Positions 36,913 through 46,547 of a stretch of 64,000 bases of DNA are shown here, one piece after another; the first letter of the stretch is position 1, and each line of letters starts with the position of its first letter. Source of the stretch: DASZRZ01 sp963732925 (lineage in GTDB: Bacteria; Acidobacteriota; Terriglobia; Terriglobales; Acidobacteriaceae); the NCBI GenBank assembly GCA_963732925.1, contig CAVTBJ010000012.1:496001-560000 (forward strand), given 5' to 3'. Under the pieces are notes generated by a model. That model was given only the letters and a program-made list of their open reading frames with translations. It was not told the origin of the DNA and searched no databases. The position numbers were made by a program, and so were the translations under genes.

Positions 36913-37827
36913 ATGATCCCCGCCCTGGAGTTCGAGAGTGTCGGGAAAGAATATCGCGAAGGCGCCTGGCATCCGCGCCGTATCGTGGCGCTCAATGGTT
37001 TTTCTTTGCGCATCGAGAAGGGCGAAATTCTCGGCTTTCTGGGGCCGAATGGAGCGGGAAAGACCACGGCGATCCATCTGGCCATGGGCTTCATGCGGCC
37101 CACCAGCGGATCGGGCCGTATGCTGGGGCAGCCCTTCGGAGACGCGCCCACGCGCCGGCGCGTGGGCTTTCTCCCCGAGAATGTGGCCCTTTACCACCGT
37201 CCCGCAGGCAAGCTGCTGCGCTTCTATGGTGCGCTGAACGGATTGCGGGATCCGGTCCTGGCTCGTTCCGTGCATGACGTTCTTGAGACGCTGGAACTCT
37301 CGGAAATCCAGAACCGGAACGCGGGGAAGTTTTCCCGGGGCATGCTGCAGCGCGTGGGCCTGGCACAGGCGCTGGTGAACGACCCCGAACTGCTGATTCT
37401 GGACGAGCCCACGTCGGCGCTCGATCCCTTGGGCAGGGTCGCCGTTCGCGAGCTGCTGCAGCGCGTCCGCGGCGCCGGCAAAACCATCTTTCTCAGCTCG
37501 CATCTGCTCTCGGAAATCGAGCTGGTCTGCGACCGCATCGCCATCCTGAACCGGGGGCAGATCGCCCGCATGGGAACGACTGCCGATCTGCTGGAAACGC
37601 GGGAGCGCACCGAGATTGCCGCGCGCGGCGTTTCTGCAGCGGAATTTCCGGACGCGGTCCTGAGCGACGGTGTGGTGCGATTCACCGTGTCTGCCGCGGG
37701 GCAACGGCAGGCTATCGAGCGAATCTGGGCTCTCGGTGGCGAAGTAGTTCGCGTGAGCCCGCAGCGGAGGGCACTGGAAGAAGTCTTTGTGGAACTTACC
37801 CGGAGCGGCTCGTCCCAGCTTTCCTGA
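36913..37827 (+). CDS. ABC transporter ATP-binding protein
   Basis: Predicted 304-residue ATPase. Walker A is GPNGAGKTT at residues 44-52, the signature is FSRGMLQR (where LSGGQ is canonical), Walker B is LLILDEPTSALDP and the switch His is in FLSSHLLSE. The last 80 residues form the small C-terminal domain typical of exporters of the CcmA/DRR type. Its TGA overlaps the ATG of the permease gene, so the two form a pair. Confidence 0.93.
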   Translation: MIPALEFESVGKEYREGAWHPRRIVALNGFSLRIEKGEILGFLGPNGAGKTTAIHLAMGFMRPTSGSGRMLGQPFGDAPTRRRVGFLPENVALYHRPAGKLLRFYGALNGLRDPVLARSVHDVLETLELSEIQNRNAGKFSRGMLQRVGLAQALVNDPELLILDEPTSALDPLGRVAVRELLQRVRGAGKTIFLSSHLLSEIELVCDRIAILNRGQIARMGTTADLLETRERTEIAARGVSAAEFPDAVLSDGVVRFTVSAAGQRQAIERIWALGGEVVRVSPQRRALEEVFVELTRSGSSQLS

Positions 37828-38532
37828 TGCAATCGATTCTTCTCATTGCCGGCAATTCCCTGCGCGAGCAGCGATGGCTGGTGCTGGTGTTGCTGGCATG
37901 GGTCTTCGGCAGCAGCCTCGTACTGGGCCTGGATGGGGATCCTCGATTGGGAGACGCCGCCTTTTTTCTGCATCAGCAGGCCATTTATGGCGTGGCTTTC
38001 GGAACCTTTCTGGCGGCTTCGGCCATTCAGAACGAGCGTCGTTCCCGGCGCATTCTATTGGTATTGTCGAAAGGCGTCGAACGGCGAGAATATCTGGCGG
38101 GACTGCTGTTCGGAGTGGGGGCAGTGGAAGCCATCTATGTCCTTGCCATGGCCCTGGGCGCCTTCTGGATGTTGCGCGAAACCGCGGTAGCATTCGGCCC
38201 TGTGGGATGGCTGCTGCTGGTTCTGTTTCTCACCGCTATGCTGGTTGCAGCGGTGGCGCTTTTTCTCAACCTTTCTCAGCCCTCTGTTTGCCCTGGCTGC
38301 CACGGCGGTAACAGCGGCGGTTCCCGCGGCACTGGCCCTGACTCTGGGTGGCGCCAATCTGGCCTTCGTGCCTGTGTATCCCCTGATGGTCTACATCATG
38401 GACGGCTCTCTGACGGCAAGCCACGCACCTTCCTTGCCGCTGCTCGCGCTGGCGACAGTTGAAGTGATCGCGTTCTGGCTGGGCGCCGTGTGGATGTTCG
38501 ATGGGCGCGATATTGCGCTAGCCATCGAATAG
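37827..38532 (+). CDS. ABC-2-type permease (one frameshift)
   Basis: About 235 residues with six hydrophobic segments, read through one indel near 38260-38270 in a CTTTTTCTC run. The first part includes FGTFLAASAIQNERRSRRILLVLSKGVERREYLAG, the cytoplasmic loop typical of ABC-2 permeases. The second frame continues FLSPLFALAATAVTAAVPAALALTLGG and ends near WLGAVWMFDGRDIALAIE. It would form the membrane half of an exporter with the ATPase upstream. Cargo unknown. Confidence 0.82.
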
Positions 38533-38547
38533 CTGCGATTGGAAGTT

Positions 38548-39558
38548 TTACTTTTTCAGGATTTCCTGCAAGTTCTCCAACAAGGCCTTATTGAAGCGTT
38601 CAGGGTCCTGGATGTGGGGCGCGTGTCCCAGGTCGGGGAAAGGAACCAGGCGGGAGTGGGTAATGGCTTCGGCGGCGCGGCGGCCCAGTTCCGCGTAATG
38701 ACCCAGTTGCGCCGCGACCTCCGGCGACGCTGTGCTCTTGCCGGGCGCGGTGGTATCGCGGCCGCCGATCAGCAGAAGAGTGGGAACTCGTATGTCAGGG
38801 AACTCATACACCACAGGCTGGGTATAGATCATGTCGGAAGTCAGTGCCTGGCTCCAAGCCACGCGTTCGTGACCCGGGCCGGCGTACATGCCGGCCAGCA
38901 TCTCAACCCAGCGATCGTATTGGGGACGCCATTGGCCCACGTAATAGGTGTGGAGCTCATAGTTCTTGATGCTTTCAAACGTTGTGTGAAGCTGATTGCG
39001 GTAGATGGAGTCAATGGTCTGATAGGGAACGCCCTTGGCCTTCCAGTCTTCTAATCCGAGCGGGTTCACCACCACCAGAGCCTCCACCTGTTCGGGATAG
39101 AGCAGGGCGTAACGGAAAGCCAGCATTCCGCCCATGGAATGTCCCATGATGATGAGGCGGTGGATTCCAAGGGAATCCGTGAGACGGCGCGTGTTGGCGG
39201 CAAGCTGATGCAGGCTGTACTGGTATTGCTCCGGCTTGCTGGATTTACAAAACCCAATCTGGTCGGGAACCACGACGCGATAACCGGCGGCGCTGAGCGG
39301 ACCAATTACCCCTTCCCAGGTCGCTGCGCAAAAGTTCTTGCCGTGCAAGAGCACAACGGTATGGCCGTTTGCATTCCGGCCCGGAATGTCCATGTAGGCC
39401 ATTGACAGCAGCTGGCGCTGCGACTCGAAACGCAGGCGTTTTACGGGATATGGATAGGAGAACCCCTCGAGATTGGCCCCGTACGCGTGCACGGGTTTGG
39501 TTTGGGCGAAGGCGGCGCTGCCGCCGATCAGTAGGGCAAACAGGAAAAAGCTCTTCAT
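38548..39558 (-). CDS. secreted alpha/beta hydrolase
   Basis: Predicted 336-residue protein with a signal peptide (MKSFFLFALLIGGSAAFAQ). The catalytic framework is complete: HTVVLLHGKNFCAATW (oxyanion), GHSMGGMLAFRYA (nucleophile Ser), LLIGGRDTTAP (Asp) and FPDLGHAPHIQDPERF (His). The closest general type is the epoxide-hydrolase / lipase-like family with a helical cap (SIKNYELHTYYVGQW). Substrate unknown. It is convergent with the ABC permease 16 bases away. Confidence 0.87.
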   Translation of the reverse strand: MKSFFLFALLIGGSAAFAQTKPVHAYGANLEGFSYPYPVKRLRFESQRQLLSMAYMDIPGRNANGHTVVLLHGKNFCAATWEGVIGPLSAAGYRVVVPDQIGFCKSSKPEQYQYSLHQLAANTRRLTDSLGIHRLIIMGHSMGGMLAFRYALLYPEQVEALVVVNPLGLEDWKAKGVPYQTIDSIYRNQLHTTFESIKNYELHTYYVGQWRPQYDRWVEMLAGMYAGPGHERVAWSQALTSDMIYTQPVVYEFPDIRVPTLLLIGGRDTTAPGKSTASPEVAAQLGHYAELGRRAAEAITHSRLVPFPDLGHAPHIQDPERFNKALLENLQEILKK

Positions 39559-39868
39559 TACGTGTTCCTTTGCAGCCGGGAAGTAGCTCGTGCTGCGATG
39601 ATGTCATCCCACGATTTAGCTTCTAAGACTAGCATTTCGAATGAAATAGCGTGAATGCCCCGGTTTGGTTCAGGACATATTCTCGAAAAAGTGAAGATTC
39701 TTGCGAACCAGGAGCAACCGTTTTTCTCTATGTAACCACTGCCAGCATGCGGGAAAAAACTCCAGGCCTGTGCCGAACACCTTAGGCCACGACCTTGTAG
39801 TTACACCGAGTTAGGGAAGTGGCCCGGGAAATGCCACTAGGCAGGGAGAAAGGCAGCGCGAGCATTCC
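39559..39868. promoter_or_regulatory. divergent intergenic region
   Basis: 310 bases between the divergent hydrolase and receiver genes, presumably with both promoters. A small palindrome ATTTC-GAAT-GAAAT lies near 39637-39650. I see no gene here. Confidence 0.35.
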
Positions 39869-40297
39869 ATGTCAACATTCGCGATTTTTTCGACTATGAA
39901 TCGTACGCAAGTTTTGACAGAGAACAACAATCCGCGAGCTATCAGCAAGATCTTGGTGGTGGATGATGAGCCGCTGATTGCCGATACGATCGTCGCGATT
40001 CTGGAGCGAAGTGGATTTCAGGCGACGGCGGCCTATAACGGCAATGAAGCGGTAGAGATGGCTGCAGGCTACTGCCCGGACTGCATGATCACCGATGTAA
40101 TGATGCCGGGAATGACTGGAATCGAAACGGCGAAAATCGTGCGCCAGCTCTGTCCCGAGGCCAGAATCCTGTTGTTTTCCGGCCAGGCAGCCACCGCGGA
40201 CCTGCTGGCGGATGCGCGATCCGAAGGTCTGGATTTTGACCTGCTTCCCAAACCGATCCACCCGCGAATCCTGATCGAAAAACTCAAAGATTTCTGA
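39869..40297 (+). CDS. stand-alone response-regulator receiver domain
   Basis: Predicted 142-residue protein consisting of one CheY-like receiver domain. Acidic residues are in VVDDEP (residues 31-35), the phospho-acceptor is D76 in DCMITDVMMPG, the conserved Ser is in LLFSGQ and the Lys in LLPKPIHP. No output domain and no histidine kinase are nearby, so it presumably signals by protein contact. The first 20 residues are variable; an ATG at 39896 is an alternative start. Confidence 0.88.
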   Translation: MSTFAIFSTMNRTQVLTENNNPRAISKILVVDDEPLIADTIVAILERSGFQATAAYNGNEAVEMAAGYCPDCMITDVMMPGMTGIETAKIVRQLCPEARILLFSGQAATADLLADARSEGLDFDLLPKPIHPRILIEKLKDF

Positions 40298-40345
40298 AGG
40301 CAGCCGCGGCAGCGCGGCAACAGATGACGCGGGGAAACCAGATCG

Positions 40346-41782
40346 CTAGCGGACCAGGGCCCGTGCCGACTGCAGCGCGTATTCCAGAACACGTCCGGGA
40401 AGCACACCAAGATAGATGGTGGCAAAGACGCTTACGGCGAGTGACACGCCCACGGACGCGGGCATCGGTATGACGGGGACATTTTCCCGCGGCTCGCGCA
40501 TGTACATATAGACCACTACGCGCAGGTAGTAGTAAGCGGCGACGGCGCTGTTGAGGACGCCAATGATCGTCAGCCACACCAGGTGCGACTGGAGAGCCGC
40601 GCTGAAGACGTAGAATTTGGCGAAGAAGCCGCCGGTGGCAGGAATGCCGATGAGCGACAGCATGAACACCGTGAGCACGGCTGCCAGGGCGGGAGCGCGG
40701 CGTCCCAGACCGGAATAGTCTTCCAGGCTCACATAGCGCTCGCCCACGTTGCCGAAGTGGCTGATCACGATGAAAGCGCCCACATTCATGACCGCATAGG
40801 TCGCGGTGTAGAAGATGGCGGCTGAAATACCGATCTCCTGGGCCGCCGCGAATGCCACCAGCAGATAGCCGGCGTGCGCGATGGAGGAATAGGCCAGCAT
40901 GCGCTTGACGTTGGTCTGTACCAGGGCGCCCAGATTTCCAAGGGTCATGGAAAGCGCGGCCGAAACCCAGATTAACCAGAACCATCCCGGGGCCGCCGCG
41001 GCAAAAAGGATGCGCAGCAGCACGGCGAACACGGCCGCTTTGGGAGCGGTGGACATCAGGGCCACGACGGGCGAGGGCGCGCCTTCATAGACATCGGGAG
41101 TCCAGACGTGGAAGGGCGCGGACGCGATCTTGAATCCCAAGCCGACAAACATGAGAGCGATGGCTGCATAGGCGAGCGGGGGAGCGCCGGAGCGCAGAAC
41201 TTTCGCGATAAGATCAATGCTGGTGGAGCCGGTGGCTCCGAACATCAACGCTACTCCATAAAGGAAAAACGCGGTGGCAAACGATCCCAGCAGGAAATAC
41301 TTCAGCGAAGACTCAACGCTGCTTGCGGCACGACGGCGGAACCCGGCCAGGACATAGGTGGCAATCGAGGAAATCTCCAGGGCAATAAAGATCAGCACCA
41401 GTTCGATCGCCGACGACATCAACATCATCCCCACGGTGCCCAGAAGAATCAGTCCGTAGTACTCGCCCGCGCGGATGCGCTGCACGGAAAGATATTCAAA
41501 GGACGACAGAATCACCGTGGCGGCGACGAATCCAATCACGAAGTGGAAGAAGATACTGAAGGTATCCACGCGCACCATGCCGAAGAAGCCGTCGCCCGGA
41601 TACGCCGTCTGCACGAAGGTGGCGGCGATGGCCAGCAGGGCACCCACGAATGCCAGGATTCCGATGGGCTTGCGGTCACGGTCGGGATCCATCAGCGGAT
41701 CGAGCAGCATCACGGCAATGCCGAAGAACGACAGGACCAGTTCCGGCAGGATACGCATGTAATCGGCGGCGGTGAGGTTCAT
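40346..41782 (-). CDS. nuoN: NADH-quinone oxidoreductase subunit N, cluster 2
   Basis: Predicted 478-residue antiporter-like subunit. Motifs are LIFIALEISSIATYVLAGF, FKIASAPFHVWTPDVYEGAPSP and VKRMLAYSSIAHAGYLLVAF. It overlaps nuoM2 by four bases. It is about 40 residues shorter than the cluster 1 copy and clearly diverged from it, so the two clusters are old paralogues rather than a recent duplication. Confidence 0.95.
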   Translation of the reverse strand: MNLTAADYMRILPELVLSFFGIAVMLLDPLMDPDRDRKPIGILAFVGALLAIAATFVQTAYPGDGFFGMVRVDTFSIFFHFVIGFVAATVILSSFEYLSVQRIRAGEYYGLILLGTVGMMLMSSAIELVLIFIALEISSIATYVLAGFRRRAASSVESSLKYFLLGSFATAFFLYGVALMFGATGSTSIDLIAKVLRSGAPPLAYAAIALMFVGLGFKIASAPFHVWTPDVYEGAPSPVVALMSTAPKAAVFAVLLRILFAAAAPGWFWLIWVSAALSMTLGNLGALVQTNVKRMLAYSSIAHAGYLLVAFAAAQEIGISAAIFYTATYAVMNVGAFIVISHFGNVGERYVSLEDYSGLGRRAPALAAVLTVFMLSLIGIPATGGFFAKFYVFSAALQSHLVWLTIIGVLNSAVAAYYYLRVVVYMYMREPRENVPVIPMPASVGVSLAVSVFATIYLGVLPGRVLEYALQSARALVR

Positions 41783-43383
41783 TGCACGTTCTCCGCGCCG
41801 GAAGTCAGGGAGAGGGGTTTGGACATCATGGAGTTGGAAGATCTCGAAATTCCTGAACCGGCGATGGCCATGCGGTTCTGCGGCAACGCCAGTACCTGAA
41901 CGGCCTGCTCCGGCGTTTGCACCAGCGGCTGCACGGAGGGTTCAATGCCCGAGAGCCACAGCAGCGGCGCAACGCCCATGACCAGAGCAAGCGCTGTGGC
42001 CGGCAGCAGGGCTGCCACTTCGCGGCCGTTGAGATCGGGCAGTCCAGCGTTCTCCTGATGTTTGACCGTGCCCCAGAAGACCCGCTGGTAAAGCCAGAGC
42101 ATATATCCCGCGCTCCAGATCACGCCGGTGGCCGCGAGCACGCCGTAAAGCGGGCGCGCCTGGAATGCTCCGGAAAGCACCAGGAACTCGCCCACAAAGC
42201 CATTGAGCAGCGGCAGGCCAATGGAAGCGAGGGTAATGACCAGAAAGAAGGCGGCGTAGCGCGGCATGGGAGTAGCCAGGCCGCCGTACTGGCGGATCTC
42301 ATAAGTATGACGCCGCTCGTAGATCACCCCTAACAGCATGAACAGCGCCCCGGTGGAAATTCCGTGGGCCAGCATCACGAAGACGGCCCCGTCCAGCCCC
42401 GCCTGGGTAAAACTGAACAGCCCCAGCACCACGAATCCCAGGTGGCTCACCGAAGAGTACGCAACGAGCTTCTTCATGTTGGGCTGCACCAGCGCCACCA
42501 GCGCGCCATAGATGATGCCGATGATGGCGAGAGCAATGATCCAGGGAGCGTTGGCGCGCGCCTGCTCCGGGAAGAAGCCCATGTCAAAGCGAAAAAGGCC
42601 GTAGACGCCCATCTTCAGCAGGACGCCCGCCAGCAGAACCGAGCCCGCTGTGGGTGCCTCCACGTGCGCGTCGGGCAGCCATGTATGAAGCGGGAAGATC
42701 GGCACCTTGACGGCAAAGGCGAGAAAGAAACCCAGGAACAGCCAGTTCATCACGCCGGGATTCATCGCACCGGAAGCCAGATAAGTGCGGATGGTCTCGA
42801 ACTCGAAGCTGCCCGTCTGAACGTAGAGATAAATGAGCGCCGCCAGCATGAAGACGGAGCCGATCATGGTGAACAGAAAAAATTTCACTGCCGCATAGAT
42901 GCGCCGCTCGTGACCGTACATGCCGATGATCAGGGCCATGGGAATCAGGCTGAATTCCCAGAAAAAGTAGAACAGGAACAGGTCCAGCGACAGGAACACG
43001 CCAATCATGGCTGTTTCCAGCAGCAGCAACAGCACGAAAAATTCTTTGACCCGGTCGTTGATGGACTTCCACGAGATCAGCACGCAAAGCGGCGTAAGGA
43101 ACGTGGTCAGCACCACCAGCCACATGGAGACGCCGTCCGCGCCCAGGTGATAGTGGATGTTGGGAGTGGAGATCCAGGCAAGATCGGTTTCGTACTGGAA
43201 CCCCGCCTGCCCGCGATGGAAGTACACCGGAAGGTGCAGCGAAAGCAGAAACGTGAGCAGCGAAACCGTCAGTGCAAACCAGCGAATGTCGCGCGGGCGC
43301 CGCGGAATCACCAGCAGCAAAAGCGCGCCCGCCAGGGGAGCGAAGGTAACCAGCGTGAGAATCCAGCGATCCATTCCGCTCAT
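41779..43383 (-). CDS. nuoM: NADH-quinone oxidoreductase subunit M, cluster 2
   Basis: Predicted 534-residue antiporter-like subunit starting MSGMDRWILTLVTFAP at 43383, where its ATG touches the nuoL stop. Motifs are LFYFFWEFSLIPMALIIGMYG, FAVKVPIFPLHTWLPDAHVEAPTAGSVLLAG and MKKLVAYSSVSHLGFVVLG. The C-terminal 35 residues are hydrophilic and serine-rich. An upstream in-frame ATG at 43443 would overlap nuoL by 60 bases and is unlikely. Confidence 0.95.
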   Translation of the reverse strand: MSGMDRWILTLVTFAPLAGALLLLVIPRRPRDIRWFALTVSLLTFLLSLHLPVYFHRGQAGFQYETDLAWISTPNIHYHLGADGVSMWLVVLTTFLTPLCVLISWKSINDRVKEFFVLLLLLETAMIGVFLSLDLFLFYFFWEFSLIPMALIIGMYGHERRIYAAVKFFLFTMIGSVFMLAALIYLYVQTGSFEFETIRTYLASGAMNPGVMNWLFLGFFLAFAVKVPIFPLHTWLPDAHVEAPTAGSVLLAGVLLKMGVYGLFRFDMGFFPEQARANAPWIIALAIIGIIYGALVALVQPNMKKLVAYSSVSHLGFVVLGLFSFTQAGLDGAVFVMLAHGISTGALFMLLGVIYERRHTYEIRQYGGLATPMPRYAAFFLVITLASIGLPLLNGFVGEFLVLSGAFQARPLYGVLAATGVIWSAGYMLWLYQRVFWGTVKHQENAGLPDLNGREVAALLPATALALVMGVAPLLWLSGIEPSVQPLVQTPEQAVQVLALPQNRMAIAGSGISRSSNSMMSKPLSLTSGAENVQ

Positions 43384-45403
43384 TACCGCACCCCCAGCCA
43401 TGCCATGTAGGCAATGACGCACGCGGCTCCCGCCGCAATCCATCCGGCATAAGATCGGAGGTTGCCGGACTGCATGCGGCGAACCGTGTCGGAGACCTCG
43501 CCCGCGGCCCGGGCTGCATTGTTGACGGTACCGTCGATCACACGGGCATCAATCGTGCGCCAGAGCAGAACACTCGAGCCCTCGAGGATCGGTTTCACGA
43601 TCGCGGCGTTGTAGAACTCATCCACGTAGTACTTGTTGCTCAAAACCCGGTATGCCGTCTGGAAGCGTTCCCGATCTGCTCCGGCAGACGAGGATTCTTG
43701 TAATAGAAGAGCCACGCAAGCAGGAATCCCAGGAGGGCCAGGGAAGTTGCTACCGCGCTGGTGGCGAGTTCTTCCCCGCTGCTGTGAGCGGTAGCCAGCA
43801 GTCCCGGTCCGGCCTCATTTGCAGTTGCGGGCAGGATCTGTCCTGCGGCGCCGGCGGCGGAGCCCGATTCAAACACCGGGGCCAGGAAATGCTCAAAGTG
43901 ATTGGAGCCGCCGAGTGCCTGGGGCACGCCAATACATCCCCCGGCAACCGAAAGGATGGCCAGCACCACCAGCGGCAGCAGCATGACCTTGGGGCTCTCG
44001 TGAATGTGTCCCTGGTGCTGATGTTCCTCGCGCCCCTTAGCTTCGTCGTGATGCTCGAGTTTGCCGCGGTACTCGCCGAAGAACGTCAGGAACCATTGCC
44101 GGAACATGTAGAAGGAGGTGAGGCCGGCCGTAAGCACGCCCACCGCCCAGTAGACTTTTCCGCCATACGGGCTGGAGTAAGTCTGCCAGAGGATTTCGTC
44201 CTTACTGAAAAATCCGCTGAACAGGGGAGCGCCGGAGATAGCGAGCGTGGCCGCCGTCATCGTCCAGAACGTCCAGGGGATATGTTTGCGCAAGCCACCC
44301 ATGCGGCGCATGTCCTGCTCGCCTCCCAGGGCGTGGATGACGGAGCCCGCGGCCAGGAAAAGCAGTGCCTTGAAGAAGGCGTGCGTCATCAGGTGGAACA
44401 TGCCGGCGCTATAGGCGGCAACGCCGCAGGCCAGAACCATGTATCCCAACTGCGAGACCGTGGAGTAGGCGAGCACGCGCTTGATGTCGTGCTGCACGAT
44501 GGCGATGGTGGCGGCGAAGAGGGCCGTCGCACAGCCGATGATGGCCACCGCCGTGAGCGCCATGGGCGCATGGTTGAAGATGACGTGCGAGCGCGAAATC
44601 ATGTAGACGCCGGCCGTGACCATGGTGGCGGCGTGAATCAGGGCGGAAACCGGCGTGGGACCTTCCATGGCGTCCGGCAGCCAGACGTAGAGAGGAAGCT
44701 GCGCGGATTTTCCCGCAGCCCCCACCAGCATCAGCAGACCAATCGCTGTGAGCACACCGGCGCCGGCGGTCTCCACTGGCATTCCCGCGACCCGGGGGAA
44801 AATATCGGCAAAGTTCAGCGAGCCGAAGTTCACGATCAGCAGAAACAGTCCAATCAGGAAACCGAAGTCGCCAACCCGGTTAACGATGAACGCCTTCTTT
44901 CCCGCGGCGGCGGCGGAATCCCGCAGGAAGAAGAATCCGATCAGCAGATACGATGCCAGCCCCACTCCCTCCCAGCCGACGAACATCAGCAGGTAGTTGT
45001 TGGCTAGAACCAGGGTGAGCATGAAGAACATGAACAGGTTCAGGTAGGCGAAAAAGCGATAGTAGCCGCCTTCATGCTCCATGTAGCCCACGGAGTATAG
45101 GTGGATGAGAAAGCCCACGTTGGTCACGATCAGCACCATCAGCATGGAAAGCTGATCGAGATACAGGCCGTAGTGGACGCTGAAGGTGCCCGCGCCCAGC
45201 CAGGCGGCGTAGTTCTCGACGTGCGGTATGGCTGTGGCGGGCAACTGGAAGAAGCGCACCGCCACCACCCAGGTCCAGGCCAGGGCGGCACCGGGAAATG
45301 CCAGTCCGATGGCAGCAACCACCTTCTTGGGCAAGTTGCGGCCGAGCAGTCCGTTCAGGGCGCTGCCCAGCAGCGGCAGCAGCGGAATAAGCCAGAGATT
45401 CAT
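43383..45403 (-). CDS. nuoL: NADH-quinone oxidoreductase subunit L, cluster 2 (one frameshift)
   Basis: About 673 residues after one correction. Proton-pumping antiporter-like subunit with GWEGVGLASYLLIGFF, LPDAMEGPTPVSALIHAATMVTAGVYM and IKRVLAYSTVSQLGYMVLA. The frame breaks at 43670-43672 (plus-strand CCC for CCCC): PEQIGERFQTAYRVLSNKYYVDEFY then continues into the C-terminal lateral helix. Unlike the cluster 1 copy there is no His-rich insertion after helix 1. Confidence 0.92.
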
Positions 45404-45493
45404 AAGAGCAGTTTCGAGTTTCGAGTTTCAGGGTTCGAGTTGCTTTTGCGCTGCATCATTCGCCACTGGCTGCTCACAGCCAAAAGGACAAAA

Positions 45494-45796
45494 TTACAAT
45501 TTAAGCAAATTCACGCGATCCACGTTCAGGGTCTCGCGCGTACGGAAGACAGCGATAATGATGGCCAGGCCGACGGCTGATTCGGCCGCGGCCACGACCA
45601 TGACGAAAAATACAAAGACCTGTCCTTGCAGCGCGTGCCAATAGGCAGCGAAGGCTACAAAGGACAAGTTCACCGCATTCAGCATCAGCTCAATGGACAT
45701 GAAAATAGCAATGATGTCGCGCTTGATGAGGAAGCCGGCAATGCCGCAGGCAAACAGGACGGCGCTCAATACCAGGTAATAGGATAAGGGAACCAT
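45494..45796 (-). CDS. nuoK: NADH-quinone oxidoreductase subunit K, cluster 2
   Basis: Predicted 100-residue three-helix subunit with FMSIELMLNAVNL and MVVAAAESAVGLAIIIAVFRTRET, holding the conserved membrane glutamates. The start ATG at 45796 shares one base with the stop of a 37-codon leader frame whose first 17 residues are identical to those of NuoK. A GGGAGGGAGA ribosome site precedes it inside the leader. Confidence 0.94.
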   Translation of the reverse strand: MVPLSYYLVLSAVLFACGIAGFLIKRDIIAIFMSIELMLNAVNLSFVAFAAYWHALQGQVFVFFVMVVAAAESAVGLAIIIAVFRTRETLNVDRVNLLKL

Positions 45797-45925
45797 CAGG
45801 ATCTCCCTCCCGGGGTCCCCAGCATGCGCCGGTTTTGCGCGTGTTGGGGCGGAATGTCGCAGGCAAACAGGACAGCGCTCAATACCAGGTAATAGGAAAG
45901 AGGAACCATCAGAGTTCCCTCCGAA
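45746..45925 (-). repeat. 113-bp tandem partial duplication of nuoK 5' end
   Basis: The ribosome site, start codon and first 17 codons of nuoK (about 45746-45813) recur 113 bases upstream (about 45859-45925) at over 90% identity. The ancestral arrangement was probably nuoJ-TGATG-nuoK. Confidence 0.85.
45796..45909 (-). CDS. 37-residue leader frame duplicating the NuoK N-terminus
   Basis: Short frame starting at an ATG that shares a base with the nuoJ stop (TGATG) and ending in a TGA that shares a base with the nuoK start. Residues 1-17 (MVPLSYYLVLSAVLFAC) equal those of NuoK, then the sequence turns hydrophilic (DIPPQHAQNRRMLGTPGGRS). Four base differences in three codons (Pro3, Leu4, Ala12) are all silent. 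It has its own ribosome site, GGAGGGAA. It may be translated as a hydrophobic peptide and couple nuoJ to nuoK. Confidence 0.55.
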   Translation of the reverse strand: MVPLSYYLVLSAVLFACDIPPQHAQNRRMLGTPGGRS

Positions 45926-46448
45926 CATCCGTGGTGCCCGACCAGGTTGAGGTGGAGCGCGAAGCCAGGACTACGGCGCCCATAATAGCGATCAGGATCA
46001 GCACCGAGGTGACTTCAAACGGCAAAAGGAAGTCGTGGAACAGAAGCCTTCCCAGCGCCTGGGGCGAACCGTAGAGCGCGCCGATGGGCACGGCAACGGC
46101 AGCGGCGTCGGAACGGACCAGCATCCAGGCGGCTACCGCCGCTACCGCGATCACGCCCGGCACGCCCAAGATGAGTGCGACGCGGCTTCCCTTCGTATGT
46201 TCTTCGACGCCGGCATTGAGCAGCATGATCACGAAGACGAACAGCACCATGATCGCGCCCGCGTACACAATGATCTGAACCGCGGCGACGAATTCGGCGC
46301 CCAGCAGCAGGTATTCCACCGCCAGGGCTCCCATCACCACAATCAGCGACAGGGCACTGTTGATGGGATGGCGTTGCACCAGCAGGTTAATCGCGCCCGC
46401 CAGCGCCACCACAGCAAAGAAAGAAAACAGGAGCCAGTGAAGCCACAT
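45909..46448 (-). CDS. nuoJ: NADH-quinone oxidoreductase subunit J, cluster 2
   Basis: Predicted 179-residue, five-helix membrane subunit with RHPINSALSLIVVMGALAVEYL and the pi-bulge helix IVYAGAIMVLFVFVIMLLN. The C-terminus is short and hydrophilic. It lies directly downstream of nuoH2 with about 100 bases of spacer and no nuoI in between. Confidence 0.93.
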   Translation of the reverse strand: MWLHWLLFSFFAVVALAGAINLLVQRHPINSALSLIVVMGALAVEYLLLGAEFVAAVQIIVYAGAIMVLFVFVIMLLNAGVEEHTKGSRVALILGVPGVIAVAAVAAWMLVRSDAAAVAVPIGALYGSPQALGRLLFHDFLLPFEVTSVLILIAIMGAVVLASRSTSTWSGTTDVRREL

Positions 46449-46547
46449 AAGAACCGTTTCCAGTTTCGAGTTTCAAGTTTCCGTAACGCCTGCGCGTGGT
46501 TCAAAAACAGCGACCCGGAAACAATCCGCGCATGAGCCCGCGGACTA

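Noticed and set aside
20436..38532. Frameshifted genes as true pseudogenes
   Set aside because: Breaks are single bases, mostly in homopolymers, with intact motifs on both sides and some compensating pairs. They affect essential genes. Read errors explain them better.
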